A stretch of 64,000 nucleotides of DNA from assembly GCF_000378445.1 (NCBI RefSeq), contig NZ_KB899696.1, forward strand, positions 62,001 through 126,000, written 5' to 3'. Below, piece by piece: positions 53,695 to 61,855 of the stretch (positions are counted from its first letter, which is position 1; each line of letters begins with the position of its first letter). A program made the translations under genes and the position numbers. The notes below the pieces were generated by a model. The model saw nothing but the letters and a program-made list of their open reading frames with translations. It was not told the DNA's origin and searched no databases. This DNA comes from Deinococcus aquatilis DSM 23025 (GTDB lineage: Bacteria; Deinococcota; Deinococci; Deinococcales; Deinococcaceae).

Positions 53695-54241
53695 GAGATG
53701 AAGTGACTCCTTTATGAGAGCAGCGGGGGAACGGTAAGAATGGCCCAAGTTCCGCAGGCGCGGAAAGGGTCAGCGGATGATCTGGTGCCGTGTGGGGCGA
53801 ACAGGAACAACTGCCGAATCTTGAATGACTCGTGAAAGGCATATTAGGCGTACATCTGCCGATGGTCAATGTGCCGCGCCGCTTTCTCATAACAGCCCGA
53901 GCAGTTAAGTGGGGAACTGCTCTGACTGGACTGAGGATGGCTCCTGTACTTCAGCAGCATGCAGTCGCAGCAGCACAGAAAAAAAGCAGCCTGATCTCAG
54001 GGTTACCGAGAGCAAGTGTCGAAATTGCCTGTATTTACGGACACAACTGTGAGGATTCAGGAGGCTTTATCTTGACTTGAGCCTTCACTCATCACATACG
54101 CCTCAACTGATCAGTTCAACCTCTCCGTTGAGGCAGGAAACCTTGAATTATGTCACGTCGAAAGAACTTCCAGTTAACGTTTGTAACATAAAGCTCGGAA
54201 AAATCAGCAACACGATAGGATTAGAGAGTCTAAGATTTCCG
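53695..54241. other. 547-bp intergenic region without a supported gene
   Basis: Frames of up to 82 codons exist but have no ribosome site or recognisable product. Visible are GAGCAGTT/AACTGCTC (a hairpin at about 53898-53921) and an AT-richer right half. Part is the 5' region of the large lipoprotein gene. Confidence 0.5.
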
Positions 54242-55303
54242 TCAGAGGCTGAAAGCCTGGGCTGACAGTGAGGCCAGCGGTGCGTAGGCTTCGGCTCCGG
54301 CGTCTAGGGCGCTGCTGGGGCGGCCCGCATGGAGGGCGGCTGCTCCGGCCAGCGCAATCATCGCGCCGTTATCGGTATTGAGTCCGGCCCCCGGAAAGAC
54401 GGCGTGAAGGTCGGTAGCCGCAAAAGCAGCGCGAAGGGCACGGTTGGCCGCCACCCCGCCTGAGACGACCACGGTGCCGCGCCCGTATGCCTGTGCCGCC
54501 CGCACGGTGGTTTTGACCAGAAAGCGCACGGCGGCCCGCTCGAAACTGGCCGCCAGATCTTCGGGCCTGGCTCCGGCTTTGTGCGCCAGCAGCGCGGCGG
54601 TTTTGAGGCCGCTGAAGCTGAATTCAAAGCCTTTTTGCCCCTGTAAAGGTTCCTTGAAGGGCACGGCGTCCGGGTTGCCCCGCGTGGCCGCCTCGCTGAT
54701 GGCTGGGCCGCCCGGATAACCGAGGCCCGCCAACCGCGCAATCTTGTCGAAGGCTTCCCCGGCGGCGTCGTCGCGGGTGGCCCCCACCAGAACGTACTGG
54801 CCTTCCTCCGGCACATCGAACAGGTGGGTATGACCGCCGCTGACCACCAGAGCCAGATAAGGAGCTTGCAACTCCTCTTCCGAGGCCGCCGCGAAAATAT
54901 GGCCTTCGAGGTGGTGGGCAGCAAAAAAAGGCACGTTCAGCGCCTGAGCGACCCCTTTGCCGTACATCAGGCCCACCAACAAAGCGCCCACCAACCCCGG
55001 CCCCGATGTTGCCGCGACTGCGCCGATATCGGCCACGGTCAGGCCCGCTTCCTGCAAGGCCGCGCCCATGATCTCGTCTATGCGCTCCACATGCTCACGG
55101 CTGGCAAGTTCGGGCATGACTCCGCCGTACTGGGCATGAACCTGCTGCGACCAGATTCTGTTGGCCCGCACCTGCACGCCCCCGCTACTCAGCAGTTCCA
55201 CCACGCCCACACCCGTATCGTCGCAGGATGTGTCGATGCCCAGAATGTAGCGGGGCTGGGCAGCAGAATCGGCAGAAGCAGGCAGAGGCGGGACAGCATT
55301 CAT
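54242..55303 (-). CDS. tsaD: tRNA N6-threonylcarbamoyladenosine transferase
   Basis: It completes the t6A37 modification of ANN-decoding tRNAs together with TsaB and TsaE. The 353-residue protein shows the ASKHA fold: ILGIDTSCDDTGVGVVE, the VAATSGPGLVGALLVG loop, metal ligands HHLEGH, ALVVSGGHTHL, and GGVAANRALRAAF near the C-terminus. I choose ATG 55303, because a TACACT box (55312-55317) ends 8 nt before it; TTG 55312 would lie inside the -10 box. The family start IDTSCDDT follows after a short Ala/Pro lead. Confidence 0.96.
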   Translation of the reverse strand: MNAVPPLPASADSAAQPRYILGIDTSCDDTGVGVVELLSSGGVQVRANRIWSQQVHAQYGGVMPELASREHVERIDEIMGAALQEAGLTVADIGAVAATSGPGLVGALLVGLMYGKGVAQALNVPFFAAHHLEGHIFAAASEEELQAPYLALVVSGGHTHLFDVPEEGQYVLVGATRDDAAGEAFDKIARLAGLGYPGGPAISEAATRGNPDAVPFKEPLQGQKGFEFSFSGLKTAALLAHKAGARPEDLAASFERAAVRFLVKTTVRAAQAYGRGTVVVSGGVAANRALRAAFAATDLHAVFPGAGLNTDNGAMIALAGAAALHAGRPSSALDAGAEAYAPLASLSAQAFSL

Positions 55304-55311
55304 CGGGGCCA

Positions 55312-55317
55312 AGTGTA
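55312..55317 (-). promoter_or_regulatory. -10 box TACACT of tsaD
   Basis: The minus-strand box ends 8 nt before ATG 55303, giving a 0-2 nt leader. Confidence 0.6.
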
Positions 55318-55503
55318 GAGGACGGAGGCCAGGGCAACTGGCCTGCCATTACGGAACCTCCTCCTTGCAGCTCCCTAAGTGGCTGGCGGCTCCAGTGACG
55401 CGCCTTCGAAAACACCACTCGAAAGCGCTCCACTTCCGCCCCCAGCCACTGTTGCCTTCTCGCTTCGCTCGGGGTGATTCCCCGGTCATCACCCGGCAGT
55501 GAC

Positions 55504-55902
55504 TTACCAGCGGCGCGGATCGCTTTCGGGTTCCTCGGCCAGCACCCACAGTTGGCGGCCCGCTGCGGCCACCTCACGCTGGGCATCCAGCAGCACGGCT
55601 TCCAGCTCGGCATTCAGCTTGGTCTGGCGCTTACGAAAATGATCGTAGTCGCACAGCACCAGCGCAAAGCGGGGTGGACGGCTCTCCGGGTCGGTCAGCA
55701 CATCGTACAGGGCGTCCCAGTTGTGCCCGAAGCTCTGGGTGAGCGCCAGCCCACGCAGGAAGGCCAGCATCAGGCTTTCCTTGTCCCGCACACGGGTCAG
55801 GTCCACTTCGCGCACCGCTACCTGATACCCGGCAGCCACGATCCGCATATCGTGCGGCGCTGTCTGGATACCGTCTGGGGCAGCGTTAAATACATTCATC
55901 AT
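55504..55902 (-). CDS. Barstar-family ribonuclease inhibitor
   Basis: The 132-residue protein contains the barstar signature: REVDLTRVRDKESLMLAFLRGLALTQSFGHNWDALYDVLTD (about residues 30-70), then FALVLCDYDHFRKRQ. Barstar binds and blocks guanyl-specific ribonucleases in the cytoplasm. Its ATG overlaps the stop of the RNase gene as ATGATG (start at 55902 or 55899), so translation is coupled. It is one of a probable toxin/immunity pair. A short N-terminal extension precedes the fold. Confidence 0.92.
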   Translation of the reverse strand: MMNVFNAAPDGIQTAPHDMRIVAAGYQVAVREVDLTRVRDKESLMLAFLRGLALTQSFGHNWDALYDVLTDPESRPPRFALVLCDYDHFRKRQTKLNAELEAVLLDAQREVAAAGRQLWVLAEEPESDPRRW

Positions 55903-56405
55903 GGACGAATCCTCTGAAAAGTTGCGTAATGATCGGCGGTGTAATAGCACTCGGCTGTTTTCTGAGTGTTTCGGGCCGTGCCACAGACAATGCGCCGCGC
56001 TCCCCGGTCGCCTTCACCCGGAGTTTTGACGGTGTATTCCCGGTAATAGTTGCGGGGCTGATTCGGCAAGATGCCCTCGCGGTTGCCGAAACTCGCGCCG
56101 TCTTTGGAATAGGGAAAGGGGCCGCCCACATTGATCAGGCGCAGGGTCTGCTGACCTTCACGCGGCAGAGCAGCGGCAGCGATATACAGCAGGCCGCTGT
56201 CTGGGTCGGTGCGGGGCGGGGCAACTCGGGTGGAGTTGGTGGGGGTCTGGGTGCGGCTCGGCGGCGCTTGACTTGTCTGTGTCTGATTCGCCTGCGCCTG
56301 ATTCGTTTGCGCCTGCGTTCCGCCGTCCTGTGGCGAGCAGGCCATCAGACCCGCTGAGAGCAGCAACGCTCCCCACAGGGCAGAGATTGGAGGCCGGGTA
56401 TTCAC
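55899..56405 (-). CDS. Secreted or lipid-anchored guanyl-specific ribonuclease (barnase/RNase Sa type)
   Basis: The product is 168 residues. The signal peptide is NTRPPISALWGALLLSAGLMAC with a lipobox at LMAC (near residue 22). A low-complexity Gln/Thr/Asn/Pro linker follows (about 26-60). The N1/T1 domain covers about 80-168: SFGNREGILP with the catalytic Glu, YYREYTVKTPGEGDRGARRIVCG with Arg, and CYYTADHYATFQRI with His. All three catalytic residues of RNase Sa/barnase are present. The GTG at 56405 has a TAGACT box 7 nt upstream and yields an exact lipoprotein start. It overlaps the barstar gene. Confidence 0.9.
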   Translation of the reverse strand: MNTRPPISALWGALLLSAGLMACSPQDGGTQAQTNQAQANQTQTSQAPPSRTQTPTNSTRVAPPRTDPDSGLLYIAAAALPREGQQTLRLINVGGPFPYSKDGASFGNREGILPNQPRNYYREYTVKTPGEGDRGARRIVCGTARNTQKTAECYYTADHYATFQRIRP

Positions 56406-56412
56406 GTCCGGC

Positions 56413-56418
56413 AGTCTA
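56413..56418 (-). promoter_or_regulatory. -10 box TAGACT of the RNase gene
   Basis: It ends 7 nt before the GTG at 56405 and lies just upstream of the end of the preceding gene, giving the RNase/barstar pair its own leaderless promoter. Confidence 0.6.
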
Positions 56419-56422
56419 GCCC

Positions 56423-57454
56423 TCATCGTGCCCCGGCCCGGCCATCCAGACCCTGATCGTCCAGCCACGCCAGCAGACCGGGCAGCAGCGCCGTCAGCCC
56501 CTTATATTCCACCTGATCGGGCGTCATGGAGCGGTGCGCGGCGGCCAGAGCGCGGGCATGGACAGGGTCGGCCACCGCATCGGCCAGCGGATAAATGTAA
56601 GGTCGGATGGTAAACAGCGCTCCGTGCGCGGCAGGAAATCCGGTCAGCGTTTGCCGTTCTACGCGCAGAAATGCCCGGTCAGGGTCGAAGGCGGTGGCGC
56701 GGGCGCGGTCTGCGTCGGGCGGGGCAGCGGGGTGGTGGTCTAGGCGGTCACTCATGGCGACGCCCCACGCGAAGCGCACGAATGGCCCCCGCGAAATCAC
56801 GGCGTCGATCAGGCGCGGCGCGGTGGCGTTCAGGGGGCCGCTGCCCGCCACAGGCGCGTGTACAAAGGCAAAATCGCGCCCCAATTTGTCGCGGGGGTCC
56901 CAGTGCTGCGGCGACATGACATGCACGGCGGCCAGAAAATCTGCACCAGTGACTGGATGGCGGGCCAACAGCGCGAGGTCTTCGGGGGCATTCAGGGCCA
57001 AAAAATCGAAGGCAGAAATGGGCTGGATGTCGGCTACGAGTGCCGAATATGGGCCGGAATCCTGAGTCAGACTGTCCAGCGTTCCGCGTTTCAGGTCCAG
57101 CGCCGCCGTCCATCCCAGGGCCGCGTTGCCGAAATGCTGTCCGTCCCAGGTCATGCACCCGCCGCTCTGGGCCGCCAGCGTGTGGGCCAAAAAGGAGAGG
57201 GCAGCCTCCCGTAGCGCAGGCGTCAGGCCCGCCTCTCCCGCGTATTCGTGCAAGGCCCGTGCATGGGCGGCGGCTTTGCTGGCAACAAAAGCCGGGTAGG
57301 TGTTGTCCAGCGCAAAGGTATGCGTCTCCACCACCTCCGCCGCCTGCGGTCCCACGAACGGCACAGGCTGCACGCCGAGGCGGAACAGGCCCGCCGACAC
57401 GGTGTATCTGCCGCTCAGAAACGGGCGGTACAGGGTGAGTGAACTGGGGAACAC
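56423..57454 (-). CDS. Heme-dependent oxidative N-demethylase family (DUF3445) protein
   Basis: The 343-residue product shows the DUF3445 pattern: CMTWDGQHFG in the first third, then LAAVHVMSPQHWDPRDKLGRDFAFVHAPVAGSG, and VERQTLTGFPAAHGALFTIRPYIYPLADAV with YKGLTALLP near the end. Family members bind heme and demethylate methylated amines. The heme ligand is not certain from reading. GTG 57454 follows a TAAACT box by 6 nt. The 3' end stops 17 nt before the RNase start. Confidence 0.82.
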   Translation of the reverse strand: MFPSSLTLYRPFLSGRYTVSAGLFRLGVQPVPFVGPQAAEVVETHTFALDNTYPAFVASKAAAHARALHEYAGEAGLTPALREAALSFLAHTLAAQSGGCMTWDGQHFGNAALGWTAALDLKRGTLDSLTQDSGPYSALVADIQPISAFDFLALNAPEDLALLARHPVTGADFLAAVHVMSPQHWDPRDKLGRDFAFVHAPVAGSGPLNATAPRLIDAVISRGPFVRFAWGVAMSDRLDHHPAAPPDADRARATAFDPDRAFLRVERQTLTGFPAAHGALFTIRPYIYPLADAVADPVHARALAAAHRSMTPDQVEYKGLTALLPGLLAWLDDQGLDGRAGAR

Positions 57455-57460
57455 GGGGGC

Positions 57461-57466
57461 AGTTTA
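57461..57466 (-). promoter_or_regulatory. -10 box TAAACT, leaderless promoter
   Basis: TAAACT on the minus strand ends 6 nt before GTG 57454. Confidence 0.6.
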
Positions 57467-57478
57467 GAGGAAAAGGCA

Positions 57479-57539
57479 ATTCCCCCGCCGCTCTGCCACG
57501 CCCCCTGACTGGGGAGGGCAATGCAGGCTACGGGGGAAT
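57479..57539. repeat. Degenerate relative of the 81-159 repeat
   Basis: ATTCCCCC (57479-57486) is inverted as GGGGGAAT (57532-57539). The core has CCGCCGCTCTGCCACGCCCC followed by GGGGAGGGCAATG, matching the other copies with substitutions. Confidence 0.55.
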
Positions 57540-57552
57540 AGAGGCTTTCTGT

Positions 57553-58380
57553 TCAGGCCAGCGAGGTATTGCTCAGGACTTTGGTGGCGATCAGGATCAG
57601 GATGATGATGCCCACGATGACGCGGTAGACGGCAAATCCCTTGAAGTTGTTGGTGGACACGAAGCGCAGCAGCCAACCGATGGCAAGGTAGGCCACCACG
57701 AAACTGGTGACAGCCCCCAGAGCCACGTTCACGAGGCCGATCTGGGCCAGAATGTCGCGGCTCTTGATGAAATCCAGCAGGGCCGCGCCGCCCAGCGTGG
57801 GGACACCAAGGTAAAAGCTGAATTTGGTGGCGGTCTGACGGTCCAGCCCCAGCACCATGCCGCCCAGAATAGAACTGGCGCTGCGAGAAAATCCGGGCCA
57901 CAGCAGCGCGAGGGTCTGCAGCACGCCGATCATCAGCGCCTTCCCAACACCGATGTTTTTGATGTCGTGGACCACGGGCTGCACTTTGCGGCTCTCGATG
58001 ACCCACATGATCACGCCGCCCACGATCAAGGCCCACGCCACCACGCTGGGCCGGAACAGGTTGGCCTTGATCACGTCGCCAAAGGCAAGGCCCAGAATGA
58101 CGGCGGGAATGCAGGCCACGATGATGCCCAGCCAAAGCTGTTGCGTGGGCTGGTCGCGCCCGATATCGCGGCCCTGCTGCACGAAATCGCGCCAGTAATA
58201 GGCCAGGACCGCCAGAATCGCGCCGCCCTGGATGACCACCTCGAAGGTATCCTTGACGTCTTTGGGCCACGGCACGCCCATCAGGTTTCCAGCGAGAATC
58301 AGGTGGCCGGTAGAACTGATGGGAAGAAATTCGGTGATGCCTTCGACGATGCCGTAAATGAGAGCGTAGAACCAATCCAT
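57553..58380 (-). CDS. uppP: Undecaprenyl-diphosphatase
   Basis: It recycles undecaprenyl pyrophosphate for cell-wall synthesis and can confer bacitracin resistance. The 275-residue multi-span protein shows the family motifs YGIVEGITEFLPISSTGHLIL at the N-terminus and PGFSRSASSILGGMVLGL in the middle, and ends with hydrophobic spans. All key Glu/Arg/Ser residues are kept. The ATG lies 9 nt after a TAGGCT box. It is transcribed alone. Confidence 0.95.
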   Translation of the reverse strand: MDWFYALIYGIVEGITEFLPISSTGHLILAGNLMGVPWPKDVKDTFEVVIQGGAILAVLAYYWRDFVQQGRDIGRDQPTQQLWLGIIVACIPAVILGLAFGDVIKANLFRPSVVAWALIVGGVIMWVIESRKVQPVVHDIKNIGVGKALMIGVLQTLALLWPGFSRSASSILGGMVLGLDRQTATKFSFYLGVPTLGGAALLDFIKSRDILAQIGLVNVALGAVTSFVVAYLAIGWLLRFVSTNNFKGFAVYRVIVGIIILILIATKVLSNTSLA

Positions 58381-58478
58381 GTCTGGGTGAGCCTAACATC
58401 TGGGGGGAACAGGAGGCTCATCCCAAAGGATGGCTGCTTCTCCCTCTTCCATGCCCGCAGCAGGCTCAGCCTCTCGTC

Positions 58479-59936
58479 TCAGCCCGCGTTGACGATAAAG
58501 CGGTGATACCCGGTGGCTCCTTCCGGCAGAGCGTCGCGCTCGGCGGGTTTCTGGGCCACCGAACCGCTGTAGGCCCGCGCCATCAGCATGGCGGCCCCGG
58601 CGGTGGGGGTCCACGCAAAGGCCCACAGTGTCCACGCAGAATTGCTGCGCGGCGGCGTCAGTTTGGCCTGTCCCCACGTTTTGCCGCCGTCGGTGCTGAC
58701 TTCCACACGGGTAATGGGCCTGGTCCCGAAAAACGCCATGCCGCGCACCGTGATGGGCTGGCCCGCCTTCACCTGAGGATTGATCTCCTCGGGAAAATCA
58801 ATGCGGCTCTGAAGTTCCAGACGCGCGGTGCGGCTCCAGTCTCTCTGCACCCAGTAGCCGGGCTTGTCGGTGGCGCTGAGGGTGATTCTGGTCAGCCAGC
58901 GCGGTTGCTTCATGCCGTAGCGGTCGGGAATCAGCACCCGCAGCGGGAAACCGTGTTTGGGCGTCAGGGGCGCACCGTTCAGGCGGGTGACCAGCAGCAC
59001 GTCGGGGTCAAGGGCGTCTCCGAGCGGCAGGCTTTCGGTGTAGCCGTCCTCGGCTTCCCACAGGACAAAGCGGGCCTCCTTGCCGATTCCCACATCGCGC
59101 AGCAGGTCGGCCAGCCGGAAGCCCTCCCAGATGCCGTTGGAGATCAGTGGGCCGCCCACCGGATTGCTGATACAGGCCAGCGTGCGCTCACTGGTCACGG
59201 CGGGAAACCGGGTCAGGTCTTCCAGCGTCAGGGTTTTGGGCGTGCCCACCAGTCCATCTACCCGCAAGCGCCACTTCTCGCCGTTGATGCGGGGGTCGAG
59301 GGCTTCCAGATTTTTGCTGACGTAGTACCAGTTGGAAACGGGTGTGACGCCAGCGGGCAGACTTCCCGGCGTAACCGGAGTGGACGCAGCCGAGGCCGAC
59401 GCGCCTGCACCTCCAACCGAAATCAGGCGACCCGCTCTAGTAGCCAGAACCGCCGCGCCCGTGCCCGCCAACGCCAGCGTGACTGTGCGGCGCGTGGCAT
59501 CGGTGCGAGCCACCGCAGCCGTCGGAACGGGAGCCAGCGGTTCTGAGAGTGTGGAGGCACGCGGGGCCAGCAATCGTTCCAGACCCCACAACAGCAAGCC
59601 GAACACGGCCCCGTTGCCCAGCGCCACTTCCAGCGGAGTGAAGGCCAACAGCGCCAGAGCCACCACCGCGCCCGCCTGCCACGGCCTGACCAGCCCACCC
59701 AGCAACGTCAGGCCGCCCAGCCAGCCCACCAGCACACCTGCGAAGGCCACGCTTTTGCCCGTGCTGCCCAGACCAAAAATCTGGTGCAGGGCCTGAAAGA
59801 TGACCGGGACGCCCAACGCCTGCGTGATCCGGCCAAACAGGGACACCACCGGATTGACCCAGCCCAGCACCTCCAACCCGATAAAACCCAGTACGCTCAG
59901 CAGAGCAACGGCGATGAACGCCCGTAAAAATTTCAT
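58479..59936 (-). CDS. Molybdopterin-dependent oxidoreductase (sulfite-oxidase type) with N-terminal membrane domain
   Basis: The 485-residue product starts with four hydrophobic spans (about 5-140: FLRAFIAVALLSVLGFIGLEVLGWV, LLGGLVRPWQAGAVVALALLAFTPLEV). A second hydrophobic stretch follows at about 175-200. The molybdopterin domain (about 220-370) has the Mo-ligand Cys in RTLACISNPVGGPLISNGIWEG and LTPKHGFPLRVLIPDRYGMKQPRW. A dimerisation domain (about 380-480) closes it. AGGAGGAA precedes ATG 59936. The electron donor and substrate are not known. Confidence 0.87.
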   Translation of the reverse strand: MKFLRAFIAVALLSVLGFIGLEVLGWVNPVVSLFGRITQALGVPVIFQALHQIFGLGSTGKSVAFAGVLVGWLGGLTLLGGLVRPWQAGAVVALALLAFTPLEVALGNGAVFGLLLWGLERLLAPRASTLSEPLAPVPTAAVARTDATRRTVTLALAGTGAAVLATRAGRLISVGGAGASASAASTPVTPGSLPAGVTPVSNWYYVSKNLEALDPRINGEKWRLRVDGLVGTPKTLTLEDLTRFPAVTSERTLACISNPVGGPLISNGIWEGFRLADLLRDVGIGKEARFVLWEAEDGYTESLPLGDALDPDVLLVTRLNGAPLTPKHGFPLRVLIPDRYGMKQPRWLTRITLSATDKPGYWVQRDWSRTARLELQSRIDFPEEINPQVKAGQPITVRGMAFFGTRPITRVEVSTDGGKTWGQAKLTPPRSNSAWTLWAFAWTPTAGAAMLMARAYSGSVAQKPAERDALPEGATGYHRFIVNAG

Positions 59937-60032
59937 GGTGATTCCTCCTGATGTGGTTGCGGACCATAAGCTGTGAGCCTTGAACGACAACTGCGCTGGA
60001 ACACCCACCTCTCATGGCTGGTGGCTCAGAGC

Positions 60033-60074
60033 AAAAAAACAGGCTGGGCGGCCAAATTTCTGCGCCCCCCAGCC
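60033..60074 (-). terminator. Terminator of the DUF4397 gene
   Basis: On the minus strand GGCTGGG...GCGCC pairs with the GGC...CCCAGCC arm (with one mismatch) and is followed by TGTTTTTTT. Confidence 0.7.
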
Positions 60075-60113
60075 CATTCACTTTCGTTCGGAATCCAGGC
60101 CCGAACTCTGAAC

Positions 60114-60803
60114 TTACTTCTCGTTCATGCTCCCCATGACCAGTTTGTCTTCGGCCACAACGACATCAAACGTCTTGCCGCCCAGCGTGCCCACGGCAAA
60201 CAGGCTATAGCTCTTGCCGCCCGCCACGCTGATGCCGCTGATGTTCTTGACGACGGGTTCCATCTTGCCGAAAGGTACGACGTTCAGGTTGACGCCCATC
60301 GGGTTGACCAGCAGGCTGGCCTTATTGCCGTAGCTCAGGCCCATGGGCAGCAGCTTGGCGTTGCTCATGTCCACGGCCAGCGCCTGGACGCGGGGGCCGT
60401 CGGGCGAGAGGTGATAGACGCTGACGGCGGCCTTGCCCTTGTCCATGTTCATGCTGGTGGCCGTGAAGATCTTGGGCTTGATGTTCTTGAGGTAACCGAC
60501 GGCGGCGACGGTGTAGTAGGTTCCAGCGGTCAGGTTCACGTCGGCTTCAAACACCACCATGTCTTTCATTCCAGCGGCAGTCACCATCACTTTGTGGGCA
60601 CCGGCAGGCACTTCACCGAAGGGAGTCACGGCCTTGAAGGGCGCGTTGGCGACCGTACGCATACCGTCTACATACACGTCCACATTGGGCGCGTCACTGA
60701 CGGCATGAACTACACGGACATACGCCTGACCCATCTGGGCGCTGGCGGCGGAAGCGAGAGAAAGGGCGGCAAGGGCAGTCATTCCAATTTTAAGGTTAGT
60801 CAT
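60114..60803 (-). CDS. Exported DUF4397-domain protein
   Basis: The 229-residue product has a signal peptide (IGMTALAALSLASAASA) and two DUF4397 repeats: YVRVVHAVSDAPNVDVYVDGMRTVANAPFKAVTPFGEVPAGAHKV, then VSVYHLSPDGPRVQALAVDMSNAKLL. DUF4397 is common in secreted or surface proteins; its ligand is not established. The codon usage is strongly biased and the gene ends in a strong terminator, suggesting abundant expression. It is transcribed alone. AAGGAGAACC precedes the ATG. Confidence 0.88.
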   Translation of the reverse strand: MTNLKIGMTALAALSLASAASAQMGQAYVRVVHAVSDAPNVDVYVDGMRTVANAPFKAVTPFGEVPAGAHKVMVTAAGMKDMVVFEADVNLTAGTYYTVAAVGYLKNIKPKIFTATSMNMDKGKAAVSVYHLSPDGPRVQALAVDMSNAKLLPMGLSYGNKASLLVNPMGVNLNVVPFGKMEPVVKNISGISVAGGKSYSLFAVGTLGGKTFDVVVAEDKLVMGSMNEK

Positions 60804-60935
60804 GGTGGTTCTCCTTGTGGGCTATGAGGCTCGGCCTCTTGTTCTGAACAGCTATATGCACGGCAGAGCTGTTTGGATCAGGTGCGCCAAAAAGATGAAG
60901 GGGAACTAAAGAACCAGGTGGTTTTAAGAAGCGCA

Positions 60936-60941
60936 TAGGCT
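60936..60941 (+). promoter_or_regulatory. -10 box TAGGCT, leaderless promoter
   Basis: TAGGCT ends 6 nt before ATG 60948. Confidence 0.6.
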
Positions 60942-60947
60942 GAGGCC

Positions 60948-61754
60948 ATGACCCGGCTTTCCTCCAGAACAAACGTCAGACGTCCCCGACTTTCTCCGCG
61001 TGTGCGGGTGTGGCTGTCTATTTTTCTGGCGGGCTTCCTGGGCTACCTGCTGGCCGTGGGTGTGGGTGTGGCGGTGCGCCCGCCGCTGATGGTCGGACAG
61101 GACGCCGCCGTACAGGGCGCACAGGCCCGCGCCACGTTGCAGACCACTCCCGGCACATTTCTGGATGTCCAGCCTGTGGGCGGCCAATACGACACGCTGC
61201 TGGTGTTCTATTCGGGCGGGTTGGTGCGCCCGCAGGCCTACGAATGGTTGGGCACCGCTCTGGCTGGGCAGGGTGTTCGTACCGTAATTCCCGCCTTTCC
61301 GCTGGATCTGGCCGTGACGGGCATTGGCCGCGCCGACGCCCTGATCCGGCAGTTCGGCGCAGGCAAGCGCGTGATTCTGGCCGGACATTCGTTGGGCGGC
61401 GCGATGGCGGCCCAGTACGCCCGCGATCACCGGGCACAACTGACGGGCCTGATCCTGATGGGCGCGTACCCGGCAGGCAACGTGAGCCTGCGCGACCTGC
61501 CCGGAGCGCCCCTGCCTGTGCTGTCGCTGCTGGCCGAGCAGGACAGGGTGGCTGCCGCCGACGACGTGCGTGATGGCCTGAACCGCTTGCCGACTTCTGC
61601 CCGCCTGACTGTGATCAGGGGGGCCGTCCACGCTTTTTTTGGACGCTACGGCCCGCAAAAGGGCGACGGCATTCCCACCGTGACCCGCGCCGAGGCCGAA
61701 ACGCAGATCGTGTCAGAACTGCGGAGCTTTCTGGACGGATTGCCGGGCCAGTAA
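60948..61754 (+). CDS. Alpha/beta hydrolase, membrane anchored
   Basis: The 268-residue product has an N-terminal anchor (about residues 21-47, VWLSIFLAGFLGYLLAVGVGVAV). The alpha/beta hydrolase core shows the nucleophile elbow AGHSLGGAMAAQYA (about 146-159), an acid region near LLAEQDRVAA and His in RGAVHAFFGRYG. This is the alpha/beta_5-like (DUF3089/MhpC-like) pattern. The substrate is unknown. It diverges from the DUF4397 gene and ends at a bidirectional terminator. Confidence 0.82.
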   Translation: MTRLSSRTNVRRPRLSPRVRVWLSIFLAGFLGYLLAVGVGVAVRPPLMVGQDAAVQGAQARATLQTTPGTFLDVQPVGGQYDTLLVFYSGGLVRPQAYEWLGTALAGQGVRTVIPAFPLDLAVTGIGRADALIRQFGAGKRVILAGHSLGGAMAAQYARDHRAQLTGLILMGAYPAGNVSLRDLPGAPLPVLSLLAEQDRVAAADDVRDGLNRLPTSARLTVIRGAVHAFFGRYGPQKGDGIPTVTRAEAETQIVSELRSFLDGLPGQ

Positions 61755-61769
61755 CCGCAACGGGCTACA

Positions 61770-61817
61770 AAAAACAGAAGAGAGGCACGCACGCGGCGGC
61801 CTCTCTTCTGTTTTTTA
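61770..61817. terminator. Bidirectional terminator
   Basis: An 18-bp perfect stem runs AAAAAACAGAAGAGAGGC (61770-61787) to its reverse complement (61800-61817). Both strands end in a T-run. It separates convergent genes. Confidence 0.88.
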
Positions 61818-61855
61818 GGTCTGTCGTTCAGGACTCAAGCCCCTAACCGAAGCCT

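Noticed and set aside
53832..54265. Two short frames between the large lipoprotein gene and tsaD
   Set aside because: Neither has a plausible start signal or protein-like composition.
55471..55494. GGTGAT/ATCACC hairpin after barstar as a terminator
   Set aside because: Only six pairs and no T-run, so not annotated as a terminator.
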